Assembly (NCBI GenBank): GCA_036266155.1
Contig: DATANR010000384.1
Span: 1-31,490, forward strand
Direction of reading: 5' to 3'
Source: SIAJ01 sp036266155
GTDB taxonomy: Bacteria > Planctomycetota > Planctomycetia > Gemmatales > Gemmataceae
Length of the DNA: 31,490 nt
Shown: positions 8,433-16,799 of the stretch, piece after piece
Layout of the letters: each line of letters opens with the position of its first letter
How positions within the stretch are numbered: the first letter of the stretch is position 1
Made by a program: the position numbers and the translations under genes
The notes under the pieces: generated by a model
Seen by the model: the letters and a program-made list of their open reading frames with translations, nothing else
The model's database searches: none
Told to the model about the DNA's origin: nothing

Positions 8433-10049
8433 TCACAGGCCCAAAAGTTTGAATTCGAGCCGCCGCCCGCCCATCCAACTGACCGCTGGAAGAGGATCGT
8501 CCAGTCCGCTCACATGGAGCGCCACATGAAACGGAGTGGGCGCGATTTGCACCGAGACCTTGTGTTCATCCACCTGCACTCGGCCCGGCATACGGATGAA
8601 TTGTCGAACAATCGCCGGCCTGGATGCTTGTCGAAACCCGGGCACCAATTTGGCAAATTCAACAGTCAGCTTCGCGGTGAGCGCATCCAGCGTTGCCGCC
8701 CATGTCGTCGCGGCGCTATCGGCTTCGAATTCTAGCTCCAGCAGTTCGAGCAGATGCCAGCGCTGCCGAGCGTCGATCGAATCGAACCAATGGCGCAACC
8801 CGCTCATGCTTGGTTCACGCTCCATGCCCGCAAAAATGATGACTGCTAAATCGAGGGTCGTCGCGTCCAGCTTGAAATGTTCGAGAACCGTGCTTCCGAT
8901 TCCCGCGAGCAGATTTTGAAAGAAGCGCGGCCCACCCCACGATTTCGGCAAGGCATCCCGGCAGAGGTCGTTCCAACCTAGACGCTCGACAATGCGTGCG
9001 AGCAGCAGCAAGCCAGCCGATTCGACTTCGAGCCAAGGGGATTGCCGTGAAAGTACAACTAGCGCCGCGGTTGGAACGAGCGGCCGCAACTGATCGAGCG
9101 CCGCGAGCAGCTCCGTCGCCTGCGAGCTCGGATTGTGCCAGTTTTTTTTGAAGTGTCGGTGCAAATCCACAAGCATTGTCGCAACGGCTGGCGGAAGCCG
9201 ACGACCCGTCCGACGTTCGATGGCGTGCGCCGAAGCAAACTCATCTGCGGGACTGGCGTGGAGAATTTCCGGACATTCCAGCAAGCAGGTGAGCGATAGC
9301 AATGCTTGGAAGATCTCACGTGGCGAGCGGTCTTCGGCTCCTCGGGTCCGGACGAAGATCCGCAGCGCTTGTCGGCGGGCGTCAATCGTGAAACCGCTGA
9401 GCGCAGGAGCAGCAAGCGTCTGTCGGGCGCACCAGAGCAAATCGTCGAGCGATAGCCTGATCGCCAGCGCATCCCGGCTGATGACTCCAGAGATTGCCGC
9501 GAACAGGCGCTCGATTGCCAAATCGTCGAAGCGAATGAGCAGACGTTCGAGCATGGCGAAATCGTCCAAGACAGCAAGTGTTGCAGCGATTTCCAATGGT
9601 CTTTCCAGAAGAAGCGACAATGCCGCTTCCGTTGCGGGGAGATCAAGCAGATCGTCTAATTCCGCATATTCCCAGCGCCCGCCGGCGTTGCCCGCCAGCA
9701 GATCACGGAGAAATGCGGCGTGGAATTCCGCGATCGTGCCGGCACGAACGACTCGATCGGCGCCCGACTCGCCCGTGTGCGCCAACGCTTCGAATAGCGA
9801 CTTCGCCAACGCTCGGACCCAGGCGGCGACGAGCGCGTCCGTGCCGACTTCTTCGGCAGTCAGAACCAGTTTCACGCTAAGTCGCCGAATGCGCACGACG
9901 CGCGGCTGCCGGGACAAAGCCGGGCCAACGAATTGCGTCAACTCGATTGCTAACCGCTGGCGCGCCGCCTCATCGACGATTCGCGCGACGGACGCGCGTC
10001 GCCGCGAAACACGGCAGCGAGTGGCCAATTTGTCGATGATGACGCTCAC
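8433..10049 (-). CDS. Putative eCIS tape-measure protein (Afp14-like), short version
   Basis: This 538-residue protein starts at GTG 10049, 12 bases after the preceding stop; no in-frame ATG lies nearby. Its N-terminus (MSVIIDKLATRCRV, then VRIRRLSVKLVLTAEEVG, then WVRALAKSLFEAL) resembles the N-terminal module of the contractile injection system tape-measure family, in which an amphipathic opening helix is followed by an 'I.rL.hdLg' strand and a helical pair. The rest is Leu/Ala/Arg-rich and helical. Position immediately before the ATPase is exactly that of Afp14. Oddity: known Afp14-type proteins are much longer, so either the particle is short or this protein keeps only the anchoring module. 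An unrelated helical protein remains possible. Confidence 0.62.
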   Translation of the reverse strand: MSVIIDKLATRCRVSRRRASVARIVDEAARQRLAIELTQFVGPALSRQPRVVRIRRLSVKLVLTAEEVGTDALVAAWVRALAKSLFEALAHTGESGADRVVRAGTIAEFHAAFLRDLLAGNAGGRWEYAELDDLLDLPATEAALSLLLERPLEIAATLAVLDDFAMLERLLIRFDDLAIERLFAAISGVISRDALAIRLSLDDLLWCARQTLAAPALSGFTIDARRQALRIFVRTRGAEDRSPREIFQALLSLTCLLECPEILHASPADEFASAHAIERRTGRRLPPAVATMLVDLHRHFKKNWHNPSSQATELLAALDQLRPLVPTAALVVLSRQSPWLEVESAGLLLLARIVERLGWNDLCRDALPKSWGGPRFFQNLLAGIGSTVLEHFKLDATTLDLAVIIFAGMEREPSMSGLRHWFDSIDARQRWHLLELLELEFEADSAATTWAATLDALTAKLTVEFAKLVPGFRQASRPAIVRQFIRMPGRVQVDEHKVSVQIAPTPFHVALHVSGLDDPLPAVSWMGGRRLEFKLLGL

Positions 10050-10061
10050 ACGCCGGTCTCG

Positions 10062-11354
10062 CTAGAGCGGATAAAAAACGACAACATAGTTGATCTTGAT
10101 TATTGACAGTGGAGCGACGAGTGCCGAGCTTGCGTTCGTCGCCACTTGAGTCGTCCAAGTGGGTGTAAACGTGAAAGTGCCAGCAGAGTTCCAGGTTCCC
10201 TGTGGATTTGGTGAAACTTCGTAGTTCACCGGTTGTCCGCTTGGGTAACTGGAATCATGGATAACGCCAACAATCGACACCGACACCTTCACTCGGCTTT
10301 GGTCGACCAAGGCAAACTTGGGCGTCAACGCAATGGGCGTACCTGGACTAATGACCGTTGAGCCGGAAGTGGCGGCCGGTGAGGTCGGAAGCGTCAAGGT
10401 CATTTGTTGGGTGCCAACCTGAATGTCCGGTTGGAAGCCTTTGACATAAGAGGCCAACTGCAACCACTGGTCGGTCTGCCCGGTCCCTGTCGCCTTCGAA
10501 AAGAAGAATAGATCGCCTTGCACAAAAATATCGGACGCCACCTTCAGATTGCCCGCGCCTGGAAACGGGGATGGTGCAGTCGGAGCAAAGATTGACGAAT
10601 CGATCTTGAAATCGGTGCCGACCACCAGGTTCTGATCGACGAACAAATTCGACTGAACCTCGAGACCAGGCGGCGGCAACGATGGATCGCTCTGCTGCGA
10701 GATTTTGTAGGCTGCGGAATCGGCTGGATTCGGCAACTCGATCCGCTGGGCACGGAGTCCGATGTAGCTCCGGTTCGCCGGAACGACGTTGGAAACGTAG
10801 AGCGCACCAAATGAGCCCATGACAGTGACCACGCCCAATTGGACCCCCACCTGGTCGGCCGCGGGATCGTCGGAAAGCGGATCCGTTAGCGCGGGGTCGG
10901 GCCTGGGGGCGCCGCCTTTGGGCAATAGCACGACGGAAAAGCCTTCCTCCCACCGAGTATATTCATTCGACGAATTGCAAGTTGCATATCCGGCCGACGG
11001 CGGTGTCACGGCTTTCTTGCCATATCGGAGCCAAAGTGCATATTCATCCGCTGATGTGACGTTTTTGTTTGCGGCCAAAAACTCTTCATCGAGCACGAAG
11101 GATGCAAAGACGACAATTTCACGGCCATACGGATCGATCGCCATTCCAGGGTTAATGGACCACTGCACGGCGACACCGGTCGCCGGCGGGGGTGGATCTT
11201 GCGAGAAATCCAACCCTTCGACGATCCCCGATAAATGCAGCGCCATGTTTAGCCGGCGGCGCATTTCCAGGTGATACGTTTGTTCGTCCGCGAAGTCGAA
11301 GGCGCGAAGGTATTCGCCATCGTAGTAACGCAATCGTTCAATTGGCGGAGTCAT
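10062..11354 (-). CDS. eCIS accessory paralogue C with beta-rich C-terminus
   Basis: Third and last of three paralogues. ATG 11354 is preceded by GAAGGAGAT at good spacing, so it is preferred over the upstream in-frame ATG 11393, which would overlap the previous gene. The product is 430 residues. The N-terminal module carries the shared pattern RYYDGEYLRAFDFADEQTYH, then MALHLSGIVEGL, then GMAIDPYGREIVV. A second shared stretch follows at ADEYALWLRYGKK and at EEGFSVVLLPKG. The remainder is Ser/Thr/Pro-rich and predicted beta, ending with Ig-like strands (TGTFTFTP-type) and a hydrophobic tail VVVFYPL. Unlike paralogues A and B it is poor in cysteine. Function unknown; location and beta-rich tail suggest a surface fibre or baseplate decoration. 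Confidence 0.8.
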   Translation of the reverse strand: MTPPIERLRYYDGEYLRAFDFADEQTYHLEMRRRLNMALHLSGIVEGLDFSQDPPPPATGVAVQWSINPGMAIDPYGREIVVFASFVLDEEFLAANKNVTSADEYALWLRYGKKAVTPPSAGYATCNSSNEYTRWEEGFSVVLLPKGGAPRPDPALTDPLSDDPAADQVGVQLGVVTVMGSFGALYVSNVVPANRSYIGLRAQRIELPNPADSAAYKISQQSDPSLPPPGLEVQSNLFVDQNLVVGTDFKIDSSIFAPTAPSPFPGAGNLKVASDIFVQGDLFFFSKATGTGQTDQWLQLASYVKGFQPDIQVGTQQMTLTLPTSPAATSGSTVISPGTPIALTPKFALVDQSRVKVSVSIVGVIHDSSYPSGQPVNYEVSPNPQGTWNSAGTFTFTPTWTTQVATNASSALVAPLSIIKINYVVVFYPL

Positions 11355-11389
11355 GCCTATCTCCTTCGTCGCGGTGGCTGCGGCCAAAC

Positions 11390-13180
11390 TCATTTCGGCG
11401 GCGTCGCCGGTGGTGAATTAGTACTGGGGACCTGTTGTGGTTGGCTTGCCGTCAAACGGCTGATCTGTTCCTGAATCGCCGTGACTTGTTTGGTCAGTTC
11501 GGAGACAGCGGAAGCGGCCTTGTCCTCGGCAGTCTTGATCCGGTCCTCCCAATCCGGCGGATTCATGATTGGTTCGGGAATCTGCGATCGACGCACCACT
11601 GCCGCAACGTTCTTCTTGTCATCTCCGCTCTGCGTCGCGACCAGTGGATTGCCCGGTTGAACCAGCATGTTGCGAAACACGGCCGCCATCGGATCCAGAG
11701 CCTCGTACGGCGAAGGGTCGGCGAGTTTCAGCGGCGACCCGTTCCTGTTGCCGCCGGCCAGCTTTTCGGCCAGCTTCACGGCCGCATCGCCCGACATGCC
11801 TTTGAAGATTTCTGAAGAAAAAGCCCGCGAATCGGTGAAGCGGAATGCTGTGCGCAACGATTCGATCAGGTCGCGGATCGCACGAACCGGCGACGCGGCG
11901 GCCATGCGGCCGAAATGGGGCGTGACCCGGAATAAGTCTTCAAATTGGCCGCAATCAAATTCGAAGGAAGTGCAACAGCCCTCGTGTTCGTGCTTGCGCG
12001 ATGGCATCTCCCTCGCCGTTGCGTCTGGAATCTCTTTTCTCGGTCCGTTGTCTTCATCGTGCGGCGTGCAGGCCGCTCCCCCGACAACGGTCGCCAGCAG
12101 CACTTCGAAGAAATTGGCAAAGGTCCAGACGTACGTTCGGGGACAGTTGCAGACGCGCAGGAGTTTTCCGTCCTCCACCTCGATCGAGCCAAGGCCGACG
12201 CAGTTCGACTTGAGCGGGTTCGGGCAAGCAAAGATCATCTCGCCCAAGATGCAGTCGTAAGCGTAGCGCTGGATCAGCCCAAACAGCTTGCACAACGGGT
12301 CGCGATGGCGTTCATAATTTCGCGGTTCGTCCTTGGGGCATTCCAAATTGCAGAGCTGTTCCGAAAGCGTGCAGTCGTAAAGGTCCGGGCACTTTTTCAA
12401 ATGGTGCTGGAACAGGAGTTTCAATTGGCAGAAAATCTGGCTGTAATCTCGATCCTGGTTTTCTCGAACCGCATCAGTGTTGAAATAATCCTTCAGCGCC
12501 CGAGCGAGCGGGCCATCGGTAAAGATCTTCCAACAGCAAGCGATCCGCTCCTCGATCTCGTCGAGGTAATTTCTCGGCTTGGGCGGACTTTCCAATACGT
12601 CGAACCGAAAGGTCTCCTTGATGCGGGTCGGTTCACATGCCGCGGCGCCGGGGCCGCACGAAGTCTTGAATGGAGCCGTGAAGTCCGCCTGCTCCTCGTC
12701 GTAACAGATCGTGACATAGAAACACTGTTTGATCTTACATCGCGGCGGCTCTTCGCCATTGCAGGAGTTCCAAGGGCTGTCAACGACGAGCAGGTTCTTT
12801 TCCTTCAGCGCGGCGATGACGTCGAATGACGTCGATTCGCACACGACGATGTCGTTGCCGCAATCGTCGATCGCATAGCCGTCGCCGATGCGTACGTGCT
12901 CGCGGCAATCGGTGTCGCAAGTGAGGCGCAACCCGCACACTATGCCGTAGCCGTGCAGGGTGCGGTGGTAGAGCTTTTGCTTCTCGCGAAGGTATGTTTG
13001 CTCGGCGGTCAAGTCGTCGTCATTCAACAGTTGACCGCAAAAGTATTTGGGCCGCTCGAAGCAAACGGGTTGGCAGCAATTACATCCCGATCCGCCCGAG
13101 CCTGTCTGGCCGCAGGAACAAGCTTTGGCCTTCGGTTTGGCCGAGCCCGCCGCGGCTTGCGTCGCAGTCTTGGATTTCAT
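11390..13180 (-). CDS. eCIS accessory paralogue B, cysteine-rich
   Basis: A 596-residue protein with ATG 13180 preceded by GAGGA. The N-terminus is Lys/Ala-rich, then cysteine-dense (KACSCGQTGSGGSGCNCCQP). Next comes the module shared with A and C: KYFCGQLLNDDDLTAEQTYL, then TLHGYGIVCGL, then GYAIDDCGNDIVV. The middle (about 150-390) has many more cysteines, for example CTLSEQLCNLECPKD and CNCPRTY. The last 60 or so residues form a probable coiled coil (AEDKAASAVSELTKQVTAIQ) ending in a Pro/Ser tail. There is no signal peptide, so these cysteines would be in the cytoplasm during assembly; metal binding or disulfides after release are both possible. Function unknown, inferred to be a particle component from its place in the operon. 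Confidence 0.8.
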   Translation of the reverse strand: MKSKTATQAAAGSAKPKAKACSCGQTGSGGSGCNCCQPVCFERPKYFCGQLLNDDDLTAEQTYLREKQKLYHRTLHGYGIVCGLRLTCDTDCREHVRIGDGYAIDDCGNDIVVCESTSFDVIAALKEKNLLVVDSPWNSCNGEEPPRCKIKQCFYVTICYDEEQADFTAPFKTSCGPGAAACEPTRIKETFRFDVLESPPKPRNYLDEIEERIACCWKIFTDGPLARALKDYFNTDAVRENQDRDYSQIFCQLKLLFQHHLKKCPDLYDCTLSEQLCNLECPKDEPRNYERHRDPLCKLFGLIQRYAYDCILGEMIFACPNPLKSNCVGLGSIEVEDGKLLRVCNCPRTYVWTFANFFEVLLATVVGGAACTPHDEDNGPRKEIPDATAREMPSRKHEHEGCCTSFEFDCGQFEDLFRVTPHFGRMAAASPVRAIRDLIESLRTAFRFTDSRAFSSEIFKGMSGDAAVKLAEKLAGGNRNGSPLKLADPSPYEALDPMAAVFRNMLVQPGNPLVATQSGDDKKNVAAVVRRSQIPEPIMNPPDWEDRIKTAEDKAASAVSELTKQVTAIQEQISRLTASQPQQVPSTNSPPATPPK

Positions 13181-13219
13181 GGCGCGTCCTCGAGTATTGG
13201 GGCAACGATCGCGGTCGGG

Positions 13220-14536
13220 TTAGTAAGTTTCATGACGGCGCTCGTGGCCGTGAATTCGGATCCAGCTTTCGAACAAGCCGCCGGGCACGCCGTCTCCGGT
13301 TGGCGCATCGACGTAATAGGTCGTGCCGTCGAGATCGAGTCTGGCCAGCAGATTGCCGTCCACGGGTATGCCGTGATGGTCGACGATCACGTCGCATTTC
13401 AGCGTGATGAACAAATCGAAGTTCTGAAGGTCGAGGTGCCGCCTGGCGTAATGTTCGTCAATGCGGAGCCTGATGTGTGCGGGACCGAGAATTTCCACAT
13501 GCGATGGAGCGAACTCCATTCGCCTCGGCTGATCCGGCGATTCAGGATTGTGCACGATCATGGCCTGAAACGTGCGGCGGTTGATCCCTTCTTTCCGCAC
13601 GTGCCCATCAAACTTGATTTCAAACCCCTTGTCGTACCCAATGAAGCGGTGCAAGAACTCATGGCACCGCAGGTCCGCGCCGTGAGTCCAGTTGAGGTCG
13701 GAAATGCGCGTCGGTTTGTGACGCGGCATTTTCTCCAACATGCAGCGCACAATTCGGTCGAGCCTGTGGACGCTTGGCAATAGCGGACGGTGGGTCCAAT
13801 TATCAATCATGCCGCCATCAACCGCTTGGCCCGGTATGTAGCGGCGGATGACGGCCAATGGGATGCAATCGCCCCCGGCGGGCTTACACTCGTCAAGAAT
13901 GCCCTTATACAAGTCGGCACAGTTATCGCGGCCGCAGCGCTTGTTCTCCTCGATTTTTTTCAGGGAGTCTGGTTCTTTCGTCGACAATTCCAGACAGTAG
14001 CTCTCTGAAACGCAGTTAGGCTTCTGGGCCGCGCCGGTACAAGCACATTCATCGAAAGGCGCTGGGGAAAACTGCTCGTCGCGTTCACAGTAGCGTAAGC
14101 AAACCCAAAGCGGCTCGCCTTCGATTCCGCCGCCGAAATCTGGCGATGGCGGCGGAACGGTCGGGTCGGGTGGGCAAGCGTTCGGCGGCTTGGGTTTTGC
14201 GTCCGGCTGCGGCAACAGCAACTCGATGTCCTCGTGCAATCGAACTTCGCGCCCGCAATCGTCGATGGCCAAGCCCGCTTCCACAATAATCCGCAGCGCC
14301 GGGCAGTGCGGGTGCGGTTTCACCTTCAGTCCGCAGACCGCACCCCATCCATGCAGTGCCATATTGTGAAGCCGGCGCTTGTCGATGTGGTAGCGCTGCT
14401 CGTCGGAGAAGTCGCGCGCGGTCAGGAGCTTGCCAGTGTAGTAGCTGGTGCGGCGGAACGACTGAACGTCGCACGGTGTGTTGCCGCACGGCGCGGGCGC
14501 CGGTGGATTGGTCTGACTGTACGGTTGTGAATTCAT
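13220..14536 (-). CDS. eCIS accessory paralogue A
   Basis: A 438-residue protein starting at ATG 14536, 13 bases after the Afp12-like gene, with AAGG just upstream. After a Pro-rich leader with two cysteines comes the module defining this trio: SYYTGKLLTARDFSDEQRYH (about 31-50), then ALHGWGAVCGL, then GLAIDDCGREV. A Pro-rich linker and a cysteine-rich stretch follow (LWVCLRYCERDE, DECACTG, CGRDNCADL). The C-terminal third contains ISDLNWTHG and ends in a beta-rich segment (GGLFESWIRIHGHE). The trio sits in the slot that Afp13, the receptor-binding fibre, occupies between Afp12 and Afp14. A and B look more alike to each other than to C. The exact role is unknown. Confidence 0.8.
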   Translation of the reverse strand: MNSQPYSQTNPPAPAPCGNTPCDVQSFRRTSYYTGKLLTARDFSDEQRYHIDKRRLHNMALHGWGAVCGLKVKPHPHCPALRIIVEAGLAIDDCGREVRLHEDIELLLPQPDAKPKPPNACPPDPTVPPPSPDFGGGIEGEPLWVCLRYCERDEQFSPAPFDECACTGAAQKPNCVSESYCLELSTKEPDSLKKIEENKRCGRDNCADLYKGILDECKPAGGDCIPLAVIRRYIPGQAVDGGMIDNWTHRPLLPSVHRLDRIVRCMLEKMPRHKPTRISDLNWTHGADLRCHEFLHRFIGYDKGFEIKFDGHVRKEGINRRTFQAMIVHNPESPDQPRRMEFAPSHVEILGPAHIRLRIDEHYARRHLDLQNFDLFITLKCDVIVDHHGIPVDGNLLARLDLDGTTYYVDAPTGDGVPGGLFESWIRIHGHERRHETY

Positions 14537-14549
14537 CGCTTCGCCTTGT

Positions 14550-16799
14550 TCAAAAGAGCCTGGTGTTCACTCCGGCGATCGGCTGGACAGTTGCACCTAG
14601 TTTTTCGAGGTCCCTTTGCTGGGGCGAGCATCCGAGAATCGCGTCGTAACCGAGCCGAGAAAGACTGCCCAGCACGATGTGCGTGTATCCGCCAATGCTG
14701 GTATCGACGCCAACGGTTGCCTGCACGCCGACTCGGAATCGCGGGAGGACGGGCACGTAATTGGCCTGGGCATGTGCCGGTTTCTCGCGCTCGACGACGG
14801 CGGAAACTTTGGCGGATGCCCCTTGGGCGTCGTAGGGGTCGGCTGGAAAGAAAACGCTGAATTCGTTGGCGCCCCAATCGCTGGCCTCAGCCGCCGGTTC
14901 GGGACGATCGGTGAGACGGAATGCCCCGACTTGAGAAAACGTGGCGACCTGGAGCCGTTGATAGAACTGCCGACTCCACAGCCGGGCATCCCCACCGAGT
15001 TGAGCCCCGATCGGCAGCAAAGGCCAATTGCGCAAACGGAAATGTTCCACAAGGGCGACGCCATCGCCGACGCCCGCATAGTCCTTGATCGCTTGGAGAA
15101 TTCCCGCTACCGTCCCTCGTTGCCGATAGTCGGCCGCTGCTTTCTTCAGCATTGCCCGTTTCTTGGCCATGGGCCAAGTCGGGTCGGTCGGCAACTGAAG
15201 CCAGGCGGCCAGCCAATCGAAGTACTTCGCAGGAACCGAATCCGGATCGAAAAGCCGCCACATCGAATCGATTCTCGAGTCGAAATCGTCGAAAGTGGCC
15301 TGGAAGATCGACAAGAAACGGTCGAGAAAATCGCGGCTCTCATCGTCCTGTTGAAAGACTGCCGGCAAGTATTGAAGGTAGCTCTGCCTGGGAAAAAAGA
15401 CTTTGATCGCAGAGATTCGCGGTGTCGATTCTCCATTGGACGTGAATGTGAACCTCAGGCGCAGATAGCGGCCCGGATCGGCCTGGATCAAACATGTCAA
15501 TGCTTGATCGGCTGTGTTCGCGCATGACGAACTCGAACTGGTCGGCGCGCTGGAACTTGGAGTATTGGAAGTCGGGTCGACGGAGTCGCCAACGAACGTA
15601 TAGGGGGGCCCATCATTTGGGTTCGAAACTGGTATGGCCGTCGGATTAGCCCCATCGACCGCGACCGGGCTAGTGAAATACTCAACCTTGACTGCCGAAC
15701 CATCAGGCACGGTCCCGATTAACGTCACGCGGTCCCACGAACAGTCTTCGATGCCGCTATCGATCGAGATCGTCGTGTATTGACCAGTTGTGGCGCGCGA
15801 ACCGTCGGTCGAGATCGTCCACAGACGGCGCACCAAACTCGCATTGTCTTGAAAGATACCCAACAAACCCGAACCGGCGGTCCAAATCATGCTGACGACG
15901 GTCGCGTCCAAGCCAGTCGCTGTCGATCCGACCAAGGCATAGCCGTCCGGACTTTTCGCGTCCGGAGTAAAATGAAACACCAGGCCGGTCGCCGTTCCGA
16001 TGTAGAGGTTTGCAGCGGAATCGAAGGCGACTGCGCGCGGCCGATCGACTCCCGATAATATCGTTGAAGCTGTCTCACCCGACTTGAACAGATGAACGGC
16101 CCCACCGGTGCTATGAACCGTGCCGTCAATCACGGCGAGAGTTCCAAGCGGGCTCACCGCTAATTCGGTTGGATCGCTCAAGGCGCCGGCGCCTATTGTG
16201 GCCAGCCACGTGCCATCGAGCGCGATCTTCTGAATCCGCCCATTGCCGCGATCAGCGACGTAGATGTTTCCACAGTGATCGCTCGCAACGCCCCACGGCC
16301 AGCGAAATTCCTTGGTCCCATTCCCAGCCGTGCCGCCGTCACGCCCCCAAAGTTGAAGCAGCGCGTACGGCGGCGGCGAAAAAACTTGTACGCGATGATT
16401 GCCTGTATCACTGACAACCAGTGCCCCTCGAACCATTGCGAGACCGCGCGGCGCATCGAACTGCCTGGGTTGCGAACCGAGGCCGCCAAAATCAGAGATT
16501 GGCCAAGTGTTTTCCGACGCGTCGATCGAAACGACACGGTTCGACGCGGCATCCAAGACATAAGTTCGATCGCACGCATCATGCGTGAGGGCGGCGGGAC
16601 AGGCGGCCAGACCCGTCGGGTCGGGAACAAACACTTCGGCTTCTCCCGGCAACGTCTGTAGCGACAGAGACTTATCATCATTCAACTGCAGTGACAACAC
16701 GCCGTCGGACTGCAGCGGTGATTCAAAAGGTGCGCTCTCCCGCCACCCGCTAATCGAGTTGAGCAACCAATACTGGTTGTTGGCGGACGCGGGGCTCAT
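14550..16799 (-). CDS. Afp12/gpI-like baseplate protein fused to an N-terminal NHL-type beta-propeller
   Basis: A 749-residue fusion. Residues about 50-350 show NHL-like repeats (FDAPRGLAMVRGALVVSDTG, then WPWGVASDHCGNIYVADRGN), the signature of a beta-propeller. Residues about 350-460 look like a beta-sandwich linker (DGSAVKVEYFTSP, ISAIKVFFP). From 472 begins the phage-tail-I-like domain: YLQYLPAVFQQDDESRDFLD, then a conserved Trp-rich block ending in ADYRQRGTVAGILQAI. Known: this tail domain belongs to the Afp12/gpI wedge family that connects the baseplate to fibres. Inferred: the propeller projects from the baseplate rim and may bind a ligand. Its start overlaps the gpJ-like gene's stop by four bases (ATGA). 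The paralogue trio follows directly. Confidence 0.9.
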   Translation of the reverse strand: MSPASANNQYWLLNSISGWRESAPFESPLQSDGVLSLQLNDDKSLSLQTLPGEAEVFVPDPTGLAACPAALTHDACDRTYVLDAASNRVVSIDASENTWPISDFGGLGSQPRQFDAPRGLAMVRGALVVSDTGNHRVQVFSPPPYALLQLWGRDGGTAGNGTKEFRWPWGVASDHCGNIYVADRGNGRIQKIALDGTWLATIGAGALSDPTELAVSPLGTLAVIDGTVHSTGGAVHLFKSGETASTILSGVDRPRAVAFDSAANLYIGTATGLVFHFTPDAKSPDGYALVGSTATGLDATVVSMIWTAGSGLLGIFQDNASLVRRLWTISTDGSRATTGQYTTISIDSGIEDCSWDRVTLIGTVPDGSAVKVEYFTSPVAVDGANPTAIPVSNPNDGPPYTFVGDSVDPTSNTPSSSAPTSSSSSCANTADQALTCLIQADPGRYLRLRFTFTSNGESTPRISAIKVFFPRQSYLQYLPAVFQQDDESRDFLDRFLSIFQATFDDFDSRIDSMWRLFDPDSVPAKYFDWLAAWLQLPTDPTWPMAKKRAMLKKAAADYRQRGTVAGILQAIKDYAGVGDGVALVEHFRLRNWPLLPIGAQLGGDARLWSRQFYQRLQVATFSQVGAFRLTDRPEPAAEASDWGANEFSVFFPADPYDAQGASAKVSAVVEREKPAHAQANYVPVLPRFRVGVQATVGVDTSIGGYTHIVLGSLSRLGYDAILGCSPQQRDLEKLGATVQPIAGVNTRLF

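Noticed and set aside
9133..10065. 310-codon plus-strand open frame
   Set aside because: Ser/Arg-rich composition typical of the antisense of a high-GC gene; it lies wholly opposite the tape-measure candidate.
12896..13783. 295-codon plus-strand open frame
   Set aside because: Spans the 3' and 5' ends of paralogues A and B on the other strand; an antisense shadow.
14616..15527. 303-codon plus-strand open frame
   Set aside because: Antisense to the well supported Afp12-like fusion and without family features.
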